From Lethocerus indicus (taxonomy: Eukaryota; Arthropoda; Insecta; Hemiptera; Belostomatidae): a stretch of DNA of 64,000 nucleotides. How positions within the stretch are numbered: the stretch's first letter is position 1; every line of letters starts with the position of its first letter. The stretch is from positions 16,286,604 to 16,350,603 of the forward strand of contig JACDQD010000011.1 in the NCBI GenBank assembly GCA_019843655.1. The letters run 5' to 3'. Below, piece after piece: positions 1 through 12,480 of this stretch. The translations under genes and the position numbers were made by a program. A model generated the notes under the pieces. It worked only from the letters and a program-made list of their open reading frames with translations, did no database searches and was not told the origin of the DNA.

Positions 1-436
1 CCTGGTTATTAGCGGATGAGGGGGGTGGATGGGGGTTACTCATTGGACACGTCCTCCTCCCGCCTAATGGACCGAATTGTGCCCCCGGCACCAGGACCGA
101 ATATATATATACGCGCATATCCACGGGTGTTAACCGAGCAGGACGGTCCACGTTTCGCACGTACGGGAATTTACGAGGGGCAGAGTGTTCGGGGCTGTTC
201 AATTCCCGGGGCTACCCGGGGGCCTAATCGGCCATCTGAATTTGTCCCGCTCCGTAACGTTTTCGGGATATTAAGAGTTCGTTGGCGGGGTTCGAGGGGA
301 TCTCTCCGGGTGCGAGGGCTCCGAGATTATCCCTCGGTTGGGTATTTTAATTAAGCGAGGTGGACGCCCGACTCTGATACGAGCCCTAGGGTCGGACCTA
401 ATGTCCAAGGGCAGCCCTATACATATATACATGTAC

Positions 437-446
<10 letters not shown>
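1..446. other. Non-coding start of window, moderately GC-rich
   Basis: Mixed composition with CpG-rich stretches up to about 400, then an AT-rich approach to a microsatellite. A 112-codon open frame at 16-354 has no recognisable domain and is read as chance. Nothing else is supported. Confidence 0.5.

Positions 447-500
<54 letters not shown>
447..500. repeat. (AT)n microsatellite
   Basis: An uninterrupted AT dinucleotide run of about 27 units, preceded by an imperfect ACATATAT/ATGTACAT array from about 420. The open frames predicted through it on both strands are repeats of Tyr-Ile and are artefacts. Confidence 0.95.
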
Positions 501-504
<4 letters not shown>

Positions 505-2690
505 GAACACACACGTGGGAGTTGACGAGCGAGACTCAACCACCCTTAATTTGGAGCCCAACTTTTGACCCTCCTAGAGCAAAAAAATCATTATCAAGAA
601 ATCCCCGGATTGTATTCTGTTAATTTTCAAGGTAATGGGGCAATCTGCTCACTGTGTTTACCTAATATGGCGTCGGTATTAAAAAGTATAATTGAGAAAA
701 TAAACGACTGAACCGTGGATCTGTATTCGATTTTACTTAGTTACAAACTAGAAAAACTGAAAAATAATTCTGACATTATATAAAACTGATTCTCAGCATA
801 TTCTCTCTCATATACTCTCTTCAACATATTGTTAAAGCTGCAAGGAAAAATAGTGTCCTTAAGATTGTACGGAAATTTGGCTCATGTTTTCCTTGTCCGA
901 TTCACTTATTTCTAAGCACCGGCGAATCCAAGTTGGATTGTCGGCTTTCAATGGAACAAGACCAAGGCGATTAGGATTTCTCGAGATTGAACTGAATCAT
1001 TAAAAATGAATCATAGAAAAAAGACCTTTCGTCACCGACTAACGAGGGCTTCAGTCCGTCGCAGTCCGGGTTATTTCAAGCGAGACATCCCCCTTCCGAC
1101 TTCATCCTTTCTCACGTTATTGTTGCCATTTACTCACTCGGCAATTGTGGATTTCGCGAGGAAGTTACGATTACCTCGATTGTGTATTCCGCGCGTAATA
1201 GGTGCTAAAGAGTTTGGTATGCGGGCATAAAAACATTCGTCGCGTCAATTTAGGCATCGCGTGACGAGAGGCAGAATGGCCCCGGGTCATGCGGCACTCC
1301 ACATACCTTTCCTAGAAATCAATAAATGGTCGTTACATTTTTCACATATTTCTTTTATCCATTTCCTCGAGGTATAATATGTTGAACATGATTATTCGAC
1401 GGGTCATTTTAGAGATACAACTGATTACAACCAAATGCCATTTTTTATGTTTGTGTTGTACATTCTTTTTTATCGGATAATTGCAGGAAGGCGGACACGT
1501 GATTCACATCGAAACAATTAACAATCGAAACAACTGTCCGTAACTACAAACTCAGGTCTCTAGAGCAGTACTGCATTGTTTTCAATGTCAAGAACTATCG
1601 CCCAAAAAGAAAATCAATCTTTCAACTTGTCCAAGGGCCCCTTATAAATTTTCATTGCAGGCTGGGGGCCGTTAAGGGCGAGCACAAAATGGATGTCCGA
1701 GTGGTGGGCCCGAGGGACATATTGACGATTCGTTTTCTCAGCCCAGTACAGGAAAGAGACAGCCCTTAAGCGGGCCGTATTAAGATAAAAATTGACTTAC
1801 GACAAAAGCCCAACGCTTAATGGACGTCGGGTCAGAGATAAATCACGCCCCCAATGGACCGGCTTACATTGAGATACCGTAGTTGAAATATCGTCCCCCA
1901 CCCTCCCCACCCGATAGATCATTTGCAAATAAAGTCCATGCGTCTTATTGTGCAAAGTCCGGCGAAGTGCCCCGGGCGACTTAGTATGTACGATACGGTA
2001 TACAACGGAGTGTTTTATCATAGGGACCATTAACAAAAAGAAGACTCCAGCCTTGTATCCAGCGAATGGAACTCGTTTGTATACAAATGTCCCCGTCCAA
2101 TCCAAGCATGTGCGAGCCATTCCTCATCTAACTATTCATCCGGCCTTCCCATAAAACAGGACCTGGCGCACAATTTTATTCAATTCTATTTGTTATTCAG
2201 ACATTAATGTTGTAGTGTTATTGCACAGCCGAAAGTAATATCAGGACCCTCATTATACTGACCACAATGAGATTGGCGGTTTCATCCCGAAACTAACCAT
2301 TGTTGTGATGTACTACTGAACATGAAAACTTCTCAAGCATTTCTTTGCGGCCGGAAATAGAACCACAATTTTAAACAACATCCAAATATGAACAAAATAC
2401 CGCAGAATTATAATACTAAAATAATGAGTACTGTTTTAGTCTTTCTATGATTCAAATAAGATCAAATATGTTAGCAGGGTGGGGAATTTCATACTTTATT
2501 CTTGGCATTATATTTAATGGAAAATATATGATACAGATATGTGAAACTATTCTTTTGACTTTCTTGAATATAAACTATATAATATATAAGAAATTGTTAC
2601 ATACTGGAAGTTGAACTCGATTAGTGAGGGTGAGAACGCGTGGATGTTATTTTCCGTCGGCTGCATTTGAGATCGTCCCCTCATTTTTGG
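501..2690. other. AT-rich spacer without a recognisable gene
   Basis: Mostly AT-rich unique-looking sequence, with slightly GC-richer patches near 1000-1300 and 1650-2000. The open frames here (74 codons at 1006, 107 codons on the minus strand at 1797-2120) show no family signature. Pyrimidine-AG sites occur near 1484 and 1660, but no matching donor follows closely. Confidence 0.5.
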
Positions 2691-3150
2691 GTGGGGTTGA
2701 GCTTTCGTCAAGCGCGTCACATCATCCCCAGTGGAAATAATAATTTGCACGGAGGGATCGGGAACAATCTTCACCCTTCGGCGTGGGGCGTATAAGTGCA
2801 TTGGTTGTGAGGAGGGAGGGGGCGCCGAGTGTGGTTTATCGCCCAGAAAGGGGTTTTTCCCCGGTTTTGATCTTCGTCGTCAGGCCCAGGCACCCCGGCC
2901 GTGGGCCGCAGTTCGGCAATTGGCCGATCTACGCCGCCGAATGCGGGTAATTAACTGCAGTCCGAGGGAGGAGTGCCACCTGTGTTAAATTTTATGTAAC
3001 CGGCGGGAGGATAACGACCGGAAGCGTTCGACCGCGGACCGGATTCGGCGATCAATCTGCGACCCCTCATACCCCCATCCGGACCGATCTAACAATTACC
3101 GGGACCGCCCTATAAGCTTGATGAGCGTTCGGTTTCGGTGATGGGGGCGG
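2690..3150. other. GC/CpG-rich block
   Basis: A sharp rise in GC and CpG relative to both flanks, with GGCC/CCGG strings and short TTAATTAA-like cores (for example near 2950). This is the first well-defined member of the series of such blocks. No coding signature is seen. Confidence 0.6.
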
Positions 3151-4190
3151 TCGCAAATGGGACGCTGCAGATTAACTGCAGGCAACATCCCGGATCGTCA
3201 TCCGGTAGTATTTTTTTTCTGGGGATAGGGGCAATGATTTTTAATCAGTATCATAAAAACGAACGAAATAATTTCCGTAATAAAAAAAGAACCGAACGCA
3301 GTGACTGCATTATGCTGATACCGACCCATAACCGTTTTTATGAATATACTGTATAAAGACATTGCACTCACACAATTGAAACGCAATATCATTGTACTAA
3401 ACGTATAGGATGTGATAATTCCCGGAATTGAGTGGCATTCAGCGACGTACCGGTAAAATGATGTAAAAACACAAGAAAAGCAATTCTATTTTTAATGTAT
3501 TACACATTGTAAATAACCTTCTATACGTGACATACTGGTCGACTTTATATTTAGATTATTTTCGGCGAAGAAAACTGATTAGTTTTCTGATACTAAGTTT
3601 TACCTGGCAAGTTTGGCAGGGCTATGACTAATGGAACTGGTTGATGATGTAGGGCTTTCAAAATGGGTCCCATTAGAAAGTCGTAATTAGCGGCAGGCCC
3701 TTAAATTTAGGCCAACCACTAATGGGGCGTCATTTAACTCGATGGTCGCTGCATTGTGTACGTACGACGCGTTTTGTCTGTTGTCGGGCGCAAGAAGCAG
3801 CCGGCACGACCGTACTGTAATGCGGGTCTGGCATCAAGCGCCGCATTCCCTTATTTATTATTAGCTGTTGCCTGGAATTGTTATTATTTCAGTGATAACA
3901 CGTGTGTTTATACGTGTGCATGCGAGTGTGTGAATGAGTGCACGAGAGAGATAGAATGAGTGGGGAATGAAAAATTTAAATTCATCCAATACCGAACATT
4001 TAATAACCCGAGAAATTTCGACACCATTTTGCTACCCATATTCTGCGTTTTGCTCTTTCAAGTTATATCAACAAAATTTTACTTAGTGTGACTTACCCGG
4101 TGTCTTAAACACGCGCGCCAAAGTTTCAAAAAATCGCAAATTTGAATTTAGAAGATGGAAATTTATAATTTGCGCCGGAAGTGTAGTTCC
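3150..4190. other. AT-rich spacer
   Basis: AT-rich, with a GC-richer patch at about 3600-3850 and an alternating TG/CG-rich tract at about 3900-3935. An acceptor-like TTATTTCAG lies at about 3892 with no donor nearby. Nothing else is supported. Confidence 0.45.
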
Positions 4191-4780
4191 ATTTGTCGTT
4201 CTGAGAAATATCCTCCGGGAACTCGGTCATTATCCATCTCGGGGAGTATAATCTCCTGCAGTTAGCATCCCCGAGTTTTTAATTACGGATAGATTCGCCC
4301 AAATTGTTTCCGGGGGTATAACCCAGTCCCTGACTCTCGGCCTAAGCCAATTAGGGTCGTTGCGAGGGGTCGCGTCATCATCATCACTGCGCCCTCCCAA
4401 CCACCCCCACTCTTTTTGCAAATGAAATCCCATCAACAATGGCATTTTTTTCCCTTTTCATTTCGACGCTAAGGGCCGGGGAGGGGTTGCGGGTCTCCGG
4501 CTCTTCTCCCGCCGGCAGTAGGCTTTTCACCGAGCTGTCTCTCTCATTCAATTACTACCCCCTCAGCGCCGGGGTCTTTCATGGAGGAGTCCTCGCTCCC
4601 TCTCCCTCCTTCACCCTCTCTCTCTCCCTCCCTCCCTCTCCCCCATCTCTCTTACTCTCTCCGGTCGAGTCGGCCCACTAGAACGCTTCTAATGAATTGG
4701 AGCATCAAAGTTGAGAGAGCTCAGAGAGCTGTTGGGAGGGGGTGAGGAGGCAGAACCCGAAAAAGGAATCTGAGAACAAT
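4190..4780. other. GC-rich block with a pyrimidine tract
   Basis: A GC/CpG-rich block whose downstream part is almost pure C and T on the + strand (about 4591-4660, CTCC/CTCT units). An 80-codon Ser/Pro/Leu-rich open frame through it reflects the repeat. No gene is recognised. Confidence 0.6.
4591..4660. repeat. CT-rich low-complexity tract
   Basis: Imperfect CTCC/CTCT repeats make a strand-asymmetric pyrimidine run of about 70 nt. Confidence 0.8.
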
Positions 4781-5220
4781 TCCACAACACTTTAATTAAC
4801 GTTTTCGAGGAGCAGATAAAAAAAAAGAGGCAGGCCCAGGTTCATCGTCCCGTTGCGACGAGAGGCCACTTTTTGCTAATGTGTGCTTCCGTTGTAAAGC
4901 GCTTAAATATTCTGGAGCGGGCTGCACCACTCTAAACCTTTCTTGTGAGCAAACATTCCTTTTACAGTGAATATCTTCAGTCCTAACAATTTTATTCTTT
5001 TATTCTCCTTCCTTAACTTTGCGTTTAATAATAATATATTTACATACATTTAATTTATTTATAATTATTATCGCTTTTAATATATTTATTTAATGCAGAA
5101 ACTGGTCGAACCGGGAGTTAGCTTATCCTCTGACACGCTATAAATATTTACATATATGAAAGGTGAATTTTCGACAACTTATCCTACCTGAGTAGGGTTC
5201 CTTTTGTCCATAGGCAAAAC

Positions 5221-5221
<1 letters not shown>
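4780..5221. other. AT-rich spacer
   Basis: AT-rich DNA, very AT-rich at 5000-5100, with a poly(A)-like run near 4818. No feature beyond this is visible. Confidence 0.45.

Positions 5222-5272
<51 letters not shown>
5222..5272. repeat. (AT)n microsatellite
   Basis: An uninterrupted AT dinucleotide array of about 25 units. It is the second of two long AT arrays in the window. Confidence 0.95.
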
Positions 5273-5280
<8 letters not shown>

Positions 5281-5409
5281 TCTCTGCCATTACATTTGCT
5301 TTAAATCAGTACAAAACCGAAAGATAGAGAGTAGTAACTTCTAGATTTGTCACACAAAGTAGTAACTCATGAATATTTTCCCTTTTTTTTACTGTCTACT
5401 CGTGTTCAT

Positions 5410-6240
5410 TTATGGCCAATGGGTGTTAAACATCGCCGACTGGTTTCTGAATGTGGGGACCGACTGAAGAGGGACCGTCTTGAAGCACCAGCGTCGCCGG
5501 GACACTGCTTTGTGTTCCCCCTCCATACGCCCCCCCCCCCCCCAAGATATTAGGCCCGGACTATAAAATGTAACGAAGCCAAGGGCGGGGCAGGTCGGTA
5601 CACGGGGACCGTTTAATACAAGCTACTAAGTGGGCTAATACAGTCGGCGTGGCAGCGGCCGGGGCCAGTTTCAATTCAACTTCTCTCCCTTTCAGAAATA
5701 AACGGTCCCGGATTGTCTGAGCGGCTGAAGGGGGGGGAGAGGGCGAGGGGACCGCCTAGTTTACGCCGCCTAGGAATTGGTCCTAATGAAATTGCGACGC
5801 GAAGATGACCCCGGGGGTGTAGCAGGGGGGGGTGGCCCCAGGGCAGGGGCGGTTAACAAGGGTTTAAGTGCGGGAGCCGGCGATGAGAAGGAAAACCGAG
5901 TCCCAAAGAGGGTGTAGAGCAGGAGGAGGAGGATGAGGATGAGGAGGAGGAGGTCCGGTTTAATCAAGCGGACAATATCCACCGCTGGGCGCGCCCACTC
6001 CGCTATTGTTGCCGTTATTGTCCTAACGGTGGCAAGAAATACCGACCGCCCGTACCAATAGCTTTAAGTGCATATATAAACTCTGGGCCCCGGGGCCTAT
6101 TGCCGCATACGACGCCTGGAGATTTGCTTAACGCCCGCCGCCCCCGCCTCAGGCGCTATTTGTTGGGGTGGAGGGGGGGTTCTTAAATGGTTTCGAATTC
6201 GGAATTATACGACCTACGCCCGCTATCAATTCGGAATTGC
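5410..6240. other. GC/CpG-rich block with poly-C and (GGA)n
   Basis: A long GC-rich block containing a run of 14 C at 5530-5543 and a (GGA/GAT)n purine tract at about 5921-5953. An 11-nt word, AATTCGGAATT, occurs twice at about 6196 and 6228. A strong pyrimidine-CAG site lies at about 5680-5695, but no convincing donor follows. The 70-codon minus-strand frame is Leu-rich because it crosses the GGA repeat. Confidence 0.6.
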
Positions 6241-6697
6241 CACTTGGAGAATATTTGAACCGCCACGAGAATTCAGCGCCACGGTATCTCGTATAACTGA
6301 TTCATCTTGAATATATATATAGCTATATGGTCTTAAAGTATGTTTAAGGAATAATGTGGGGCTTAGGCACAATGATTGAGGCAATTTGCAGTAACTTGTT
6401 TATAACCACAACTATATGTAATATATTTATTCGATTCATTACAATAACAAATTAACAGTTTAGAAGGAGCACTCTGTATTCAGTACAGGTGTTCATAATA
6501 TTTTGCACATAGTAGTCAAGAAGTTATGGTTCGGCATCGTGTGTTGCTTGACTGCCGATAGATGGCACCAGATTTGATTTGGTCGCTGTTGCCTGTGTCC
6601 GGATTTTGTTCGAGCCTGAAACCATTCTCAAATATTATGTTACTGCTTCTAAGGTTTTCGCTGTCCTAAGAAGAATAAATTAGCTATAATCAGTCAA
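6240..6697. other. AT-rich spacer, possible decayed interspersed repeat
   Basis: Mostly AT-rich. The stretch at about 6530-6600 includes GATAGATGGCACCAG, the kind of word found in interspersed insect repeats. No terminal inverted repeat pair was seen, so no element is called. Confidence 0.25.
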
Positions 6698-6774
6698 ATG
6701 ACTCAGAAGATTATGGGAGAGAGATTAGGACGAAGAAAAGAGAAAGAAATTAGGAGAGTTTGTTCAAGTGAAAG
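6698..6774 (+). CDS. Candidate first coding exon, unknown product
   Basis: Not recognised as any family. What is visible: an ATG preceded by CAA (a favourable insect translation-start context), then 25 open codons encoding a strongly basic and charged segment that starts MTQKIMGERLGRRKEKEIRR. It ends at AAAG followed by a consensus donor GTAAGC at 6775. The exon would end in phase 2 (two extra bases). The next GC-rich block begins about 100 bp downstream. The candidate depends only on start context plus donor. GTAAGC-type sites are expected many times by chance in 64 kb, so this is a weak call. It could equally be chance sequence in a purine-rich stretch. Confidence 0.18.
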
Positions 6775-6879
6775 GTAAGCTTTTGGCATTGTGTCTGTAA
6801 ATAAATATACCCGTCAGCATTCCGTCAGTAACACAGTATGATACGCCCCATTGAAGCCATCATCGCGAAATGGGTCTGG

Positions 6880-7440
6880 CTCATGACCGATTAGGCGTGT
6901 GTAGATATAAAATCGGACGAGAGACATTAAATCGCGTCAGTTTAATTAACGAGGCGCTCAACGCGGCTCGGGTTTAACGAAGCCGTCGACCAATTATCAG
7001 GCGCGAAACAATATAGTTATCGTTCCCATTAACTGGCACTACCCCCAGCGCCGAATAATAATACTCGGTTGAATTCTCCGCGCGTGGGGGTGAGTCATCA
7101 CCGCGCCGCATAACTAACTATACTCTATACGCCGGGGGGATGGAGGGGGAATGCCGGGTCCTCGGGTGCTCTTCCTTTCGGTGACGGCGGCGACCCCAGC
7201 CCATCCCGGGGGCGGGGACGGGTAATGAATAGAATCAATTAACCGAAGCCGGCGGGCGGGGAAGACAAAGCCGGTTGGAGCACCACTCGAGTCACTCATG
7301 TTACCGCCATTAGCCTTCGCCGACCCTCAGTTGAGTCAGGTGTGTAAACTGGTTCAGGAAGTTCAACCGCCCATTAGCCAATGGGCTGGGGGGGGGAGTG
7401 ATAATAATGGGGGTTGTGCCGCAACGAGAATATTAATAAC
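6880..7440. other. GC/CpG-rich block with TTAATTAA cores
   Basis: CpG-rich DNA interleaved with AT cores such as TTTAATTAACGAGG near 6940. It also contains a G-rich run near 7388. No coding signature is seen. Confidence 0.6.
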
Positions 7441-8180
7441 CTCCAGTTAACAGGTGCATAAATACGGAGCTATATTCATGCATTAAAAAAAGTTTGTACG
7501 GAACCTAATTCTGTTTTCGTAGTATATTTGACCTCTCAAATTCGAGTTTTCAATGAAAAGAAAATTAGTTCATCCCTCTCCGTTCTGAAAATTCGGGAAA
7601 AGTGATTTTACGTATCGATACTATGTATACACTTTATACTGGAGAGGAAGCAGAAGGAGGCGAATGATAGAAGCCTTCAGTCGTAGATGATGTCGATTTT
7701 ATGAAGCCTATATGACGAGGAAAAGAGAAATTAATGAAATCTGAGGAAAACAGGGCCCAAAAATATGTTAAGGTCGAAATTGTCTAGTGATTATAAACTC
7801 AATACAAAAGAGGATATGTTAGAACCTTGGCTTGGAATGGAAGGCCTATTAATGTTCGTGATTATGTCAATTTTTCTTTTTTTTGGATAGTGCCCAATAT
7901 TTTAATTTCCTGACAGTTTTCCCCATCAGCATTCATAACAGGAAGCATTTTATATGGTGTATTTCTATTGCAGTTTCCATTGTCCCCTGCACGACAGTAG
8001 GGTTATTTACAGCCGATTCGGAGTGCGGGTTATATTCTTCGAGGCGAAATTAAATTTCGGGTTTTCCCGATGTTCGCCCCACCACATTTTTATTTATTCC
8101 GAAAACCTTTTTTCGCCCCCGGGGACATCTATTAAAATGCTTTTAACAGAAGCAACTAGAATGGGATTTATAATTTATAC
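7440..8180. other. AT-rich spacer
   Basis: AT-rich, with an acceptor-like TTCTATTGCAG ending at about 7971 and no donor nearby. No gene is recognised. Confidence 0.45.
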
Positions 8181-8740
8181 GCGTTTTATGTTGTGAGCCT
8201 TTTGGCTTGGGGCTGGTGTGGGGGGTGGAGGTTGTTCTTGATATATGTCCCGCTGGAAGAATCCACCACCGCCACCGCTTTTAACCTGAGCGAGTTTTCT
8301 CTCTCTCTTTCTTCCGCATCTGCAAATGGATTTTCCCTGTGGGAGCGAAGAAAGGAAGAGGGAAGAAAAAAAAAACAAATTTTATGGCTCTTTTGGCCCT
8401 GCCGGGAAATAAAAATAAGTCGGGCGTTGTCGATGCAAGAGGCGTGATGAATGCAAGATCCGCGCCCCGTGGAGGGTACCGCGACGCATAAGCAGGCGAT
8501 TCCTAGGCCTCTCTCCGGGGGCACAAATTGATACGGCAGGAATTTACGAGGGTCGGAGCGACGTCCCCAACCCCCGTCCGACCAACCCCCTCAGCCCCTA
8601 ATCCCCGGGTGTTTATTGATAAGATAAATATGCCAGATTTCCTCCCAGCAACAAGGGCTCCACCCCCTCCTAGACTAGGAATTGTCTTTAATCGACCGAC
8701 CGGTCGTGACTGGGGGAGGAGTTAAAAATGAGAAGGGACG
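8180..8740. other. GC/CpG-rich block
   Basis: GC-rich with a purine-rich GAAGAGGGAAGA tract at about 8345-8375. Overlapping open frames of 65-112 codons on both strands are low-complexity shadows. Confidence 0.55.
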
Positions 8741-10009
8741 AGAACAATGCCGACGCGATTTATCGCTTTGTTTTGCATCCGGACGATTTGTGCGGATTTT
8801 AAATCGGACGCGAAAGCCGAGGAGTGCGGGCGGAAGTGTGTGCGGAATAATTTGAGGATGAACGTCATACTTTCGTCCGTATCGCTTCAACAGAATAAAA
8901 CAGGCAAAACAAACGCCACTGGTCTAGAGATCTCCTCTAAAATCGCCATCACCTTGTGCTTCTTTATCGGGTGAAGCAAGTGATATAAACATTCCGCGAT
9001 TGCAAATACAGGTTGATTATACAATCAATAAAAAGAAAACAAATTACACATACTATTCCTCAATTGCATTTCCGGTTAATGAGACACTGAGGCATTTTAG
9101 CAAACAAGATCTAAAGGATTGTGGTATTATAACGTACCTTTAATTGTTTAGAGGAATTATAATAATTCACACCGATTGGCAGCACAGCTCGAGCGATTGA
9201 TATTTGGAATCTGTGACTGGGCGTAAGTTCGAAGGATACGGTAAATGACACTATTCCTTTTCTGGTCGTGCGCATTAGAAGAACATTTCTCCGGTCAACC
9301 TAACCGTTAATTCAGTGAAGAAGCGGGCATTAGAAGCTATCGCGGATTTTCAATTTAGAAAATAGACCCGACAACAAAAACCTCCGAGTCGCGAGTTTAG
9401 ACTCGGCTTCCGCAATAAAATATAAGTCGGGACGACTTCTAATTGCATTAGACAGTTTACGACGCGAAGCATTATCGTGAATACTGTGCCCCTATGTAGG
9501 CGATAGCGATAAAAGCGGTCCGCCTAACAGCCGACTCTCTCGGTAAAGCCTATACTATAAAATAAATTAACGCAATTAACAGAGCGGTAGTCAGTGGTTA
9601 TTTTTTTTTGCTCCTTCAAGTCGAACTGTCGACCGGCCAATTAGGCACTAAGCTGTCTGTTGGGAGTTTACTTCGGGAGTAAATAAGAAAGGAAAACACT
9701 CGAGAATTACAGTTATCGTCAATAAAATTCCAATTTAAGAAACACCCTTAAGAAGTAGAGTTCAGAAACATTTCCTTGAATTTCATAGTTTTTATAATAT
9801 CGCGTCACAGTTGGGAACAGATTCGTTTAATCGTTTTTAATCTTCATTTTCCACTCTTGAAAAGTCTGATAATAACAATTATCAGTTGAAAATAAAGTGT
9901 CCCACACTCCGTTATTGGATTAAAATGTAGACAATACGGGGAGAACTGGTTTTACACTCCTAGCCAATTCCAAACGCGTCTATCTCCATTGAAATCCCGC
10001 GATAGTTTT
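8740..10009. other. Mixed spacer
   Basis: A moderately GC-rich start (to about 8850), then AT-rich DNA with a GC-richer patch at about 9300-9560. A donor-like GCGTAAGT occurs near 9222, but its upstream acceptor is poor. Nothing is called. Confidence 0.4.
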
Positions 10010-10024
10010 GTGTGTGTGTGTGTG
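10010..10024. repeat. (TG)n microsatellite
   Basis: A short TG dinucleotide run of seven to eight units at the edge of a GC-rich block. Confidence 0.9.
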
Positions 10025-11060
10025 GCCCGGGGCGGTTTTATTATTAGCTCCGGGCTTAATGGCTGGTGAGGGGACACTGAAGTGTTGGACATTCGTCGGC
10101 CGATAATGATAGGCCGAGTGCGGTCGACCGTAAGCGGTGCCGGGGGGGCGAAAAAGGGGCCGAAATATTAATGATTATATAATGAACGGCGACCGACAGT
10201 TTTGGTTCACCGCGATCGGGTTTTATGGCACGGGGGGGGGGAAGGGCAGGTGTTTTACTGCTCAGCCCCAACACACTAGACCGCTTTTCAACGCGTCGCC
10301 TACACAATATACGACCGATTCAGTGAAATTTACGAACGGGCTCGTAAATCATATACGTCGGCCACAATTCTCAGTATTGGCGTAATGAGACTACCTGGGG
10401 ACAGCGTCGGGACGCTTTTTGATCACTAGGCGTACTTGTGACTTAATCACTTTGTGGACAAGTGGATTGAGGTTACACAGTTGAGATTATATGAAGCGAT
10501 AGCATACAGTTGACGCCTTCTGCAGGAAATGATCGGGCACAATCATGCAAGTTTTTAATACCTAATTGTGGATGAATTTTGTACGATAATTCATACTGAA
10601 TAATATGCGAATTTTCCTTCACCCTGAAAAAAAGTTAATCTAATTAATGATTTGAGTGCCAATCAAAGCAGTCCGTCCTCGCTTCAATGTAAAGTCGACA
10701 CGCGGCCATAATTTTCCAACAATCGTCCATTCTCATTTTCCCGGGTTTTCACCGCCGAAACAAAACCCGGGCGGTTAATTCCAATCGAAAAATCATTTCG
10801 GGCGACCGGCAAATGCATTAAATTAATGGATGACACGCGTACTTCGAAACCCCTTTCGGCCGCCACCGCCATATGTATAATTGAACGGCCGAGCGGTCTA
10901 TCTGGTAATATTTGATGACCGGGGATTGGCGGGATTGGGCGGGATTGGCGGGGGAGGGAATCCCTCCGTCTGGACGGGACGTTAATTAGTGAAGGCGGTT
11001 AATGCCCATTGCCAGCCTCCAAACCGCCGCTATTAATTATATCATGTTTCACTGATAGTG
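10025..11060. other. Two GC/CpG-rich blocks
   Basis: GC-rich blocks at about 10025-10400 and 10690-11060 are separated by AT-rich DNA. The second contains a GGGATTGGC tandem repeat and several TTAAT/TTAATTA cores between CpG-rich segments. Confidence 0.55.
10921..10953. repeat. Short tandem repeat, 9-10 nt unit
   Basis: Three consecutive copies of GGGATTGGC or GGGATTGGGC, ending in a G-rich run. Possibly a cluster of GC-box-like binding sites, but that is inference. Confidence 0.75.
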
Positions 11061-11101
11061 CCGATGCCCAACTATCAACAGTCGACAATCGGACAGTACA
11101 A

Positions 11102-11136
11102 GACCCACCGATTGGGCGCCAATCGATCGGTGGGTC
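11102..11136 (+). other. Strong GC-rich hairpin
   Basis: GACCCACCGAT at 11102-11112 is perfectly complementary to ATCGGTGGGTC at 11126-11136. An extra TTGG/CCAA pairing is possible inside the loop with a small bulge. The stem is too short for a typical microRNA precursor. Function unknown. Confidence 0.7.
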
Positions 11137-11254
11137 ACTCATGTTACAGGCTTGCACGAGTCCTGATAATCGAACCTAATATTTGGTTAGACAAAACTAG
11201 TATAAATTTATCAGAAATACGTAAACTAAAGTTAAGTTTAAATGTACAATTAAA

Positions 11255-11303
11255 GAAATTCGGTACACCGACGGTGAATCGAATACTCTCCCCATTGAGC
11301 TAT
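11255..11303 (-). repeat. tRNA-like fragment (SINE head or tRNA pseudogene)
   Basis: On the minus strand, TAGCTCAATGGGGAGAG (+ 11286-11302) is an excellent match to a tRNA D-arm and internal A box. It is followed by an anticodon-arm-like segment. The T arm is degenerate and no acceptor stem closes, so this is not an intact tRNA. Confidence 0.4.
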
Positions 11304-12480
11304 CATATTTACTCCACTTAACAACACTTATATTTATTTGTCCCCCACTGTAATCCAAGACTATTGTACATAAGGATCCGATGCATTATAGTCACACTCC
11401 CCTGCTACCATGTTCAAGCCCTTGCATGCACTTCATGTTGTCGATGTAAACGAAGGATATTATAATGCGAATGAGAGAGTGCCGTAGGGATGAACTCCCC
11501 AAGGATAAGGGCCCCAACCCGCTGTCACCGTCCCGCCATTTACCCCACAAAATCCACCGGCAAAAAAAAACGTGCCTCACGAAGTAGGTCCCCCACACCA
11601 GGGACGGGACGACCCCCATTTCAATATGCAGTGTGTTCAGCGAACAATGAACATGTTACCACTGTAAGTGTACTTCCTAGGGTGTTAAAGCACTAATGGC
11701 GATTTACAACAGGTCCTACACTGTCCCCAATGCCCACTCCGCGTGGTTTCCAAACACAGGAAAAATCACGGAACCCCTGCCAAACACGATCTTACCGGAA
11801 ACCAGTCAGTGACATTAATGATCTATCTAATATAATTCTGCTATGTATCGTGCATTAAAAATAGAGGACAAAATGTCAGAAAAACGATATATTGCTTGTA
11901 AACGAAGTGTCCACAGCTTAGTGTTCCGAACAGTCCTGGCGGTGGAGCCCAATTTTCTTCCAGTCGCAAATTCGAACTGACGTTACGTGAGCGCGAGGTT
12001 AAATGAATATGTCCGGCCAAGAATTAACCCGAATCGCGGCCCACCTTCGTCGGAATTACCGGCGCTTATCTACCCTCCCATTCAGAGTCAAATGGCCGCC
12101 GAACCCGCAACAGGAGTACAAGCCCGGCGGTAATAGTCAAGCCGCTAATGTCATAATCGGGAGGTCGGACAAAGCTCTCTCTACGGCCGCGCGCGCCTAC
12201 TGTTGCAATATGCATACGGGGGCGGCGGCGAAACCACCCCCATCCCCCATCGTCGTTCACTATCCGCTCCTGTCTATGCAGATGAAATAGTTCACAGGGT
12301 GCATTGAGTTAGTGTCAGCGCGGATTTGGGCCCCACTGATCCCACCCCAGCAACGGGCATAGTACATTCACTGAAAATAATTGATGGTGACGCTTACTAT
12401 CCCCCGGCCTATTCAATCAATAATGCGTTGTTTACCGGTCTACGCATTTGACGCCTCCTGCGCACTTGCACAATGCGAAC
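11304..12480. other. Mixed spacer and GC-rich block
   Basis: Mid-GC DNA. A clearer CpG-rich block lies at about 12000-12300 with GGCGGCGGCG near 12220. Open frames of 64-95 codons on both strands overlap each other there and show no family signature. Confidence 0.45.

Noticed and set aside
271..568. Open frames of 76 and 96 codons over the AT microsatellite
   Set aside because: Poly(Tyr-Ile) translation of a dinucleotide repeat.
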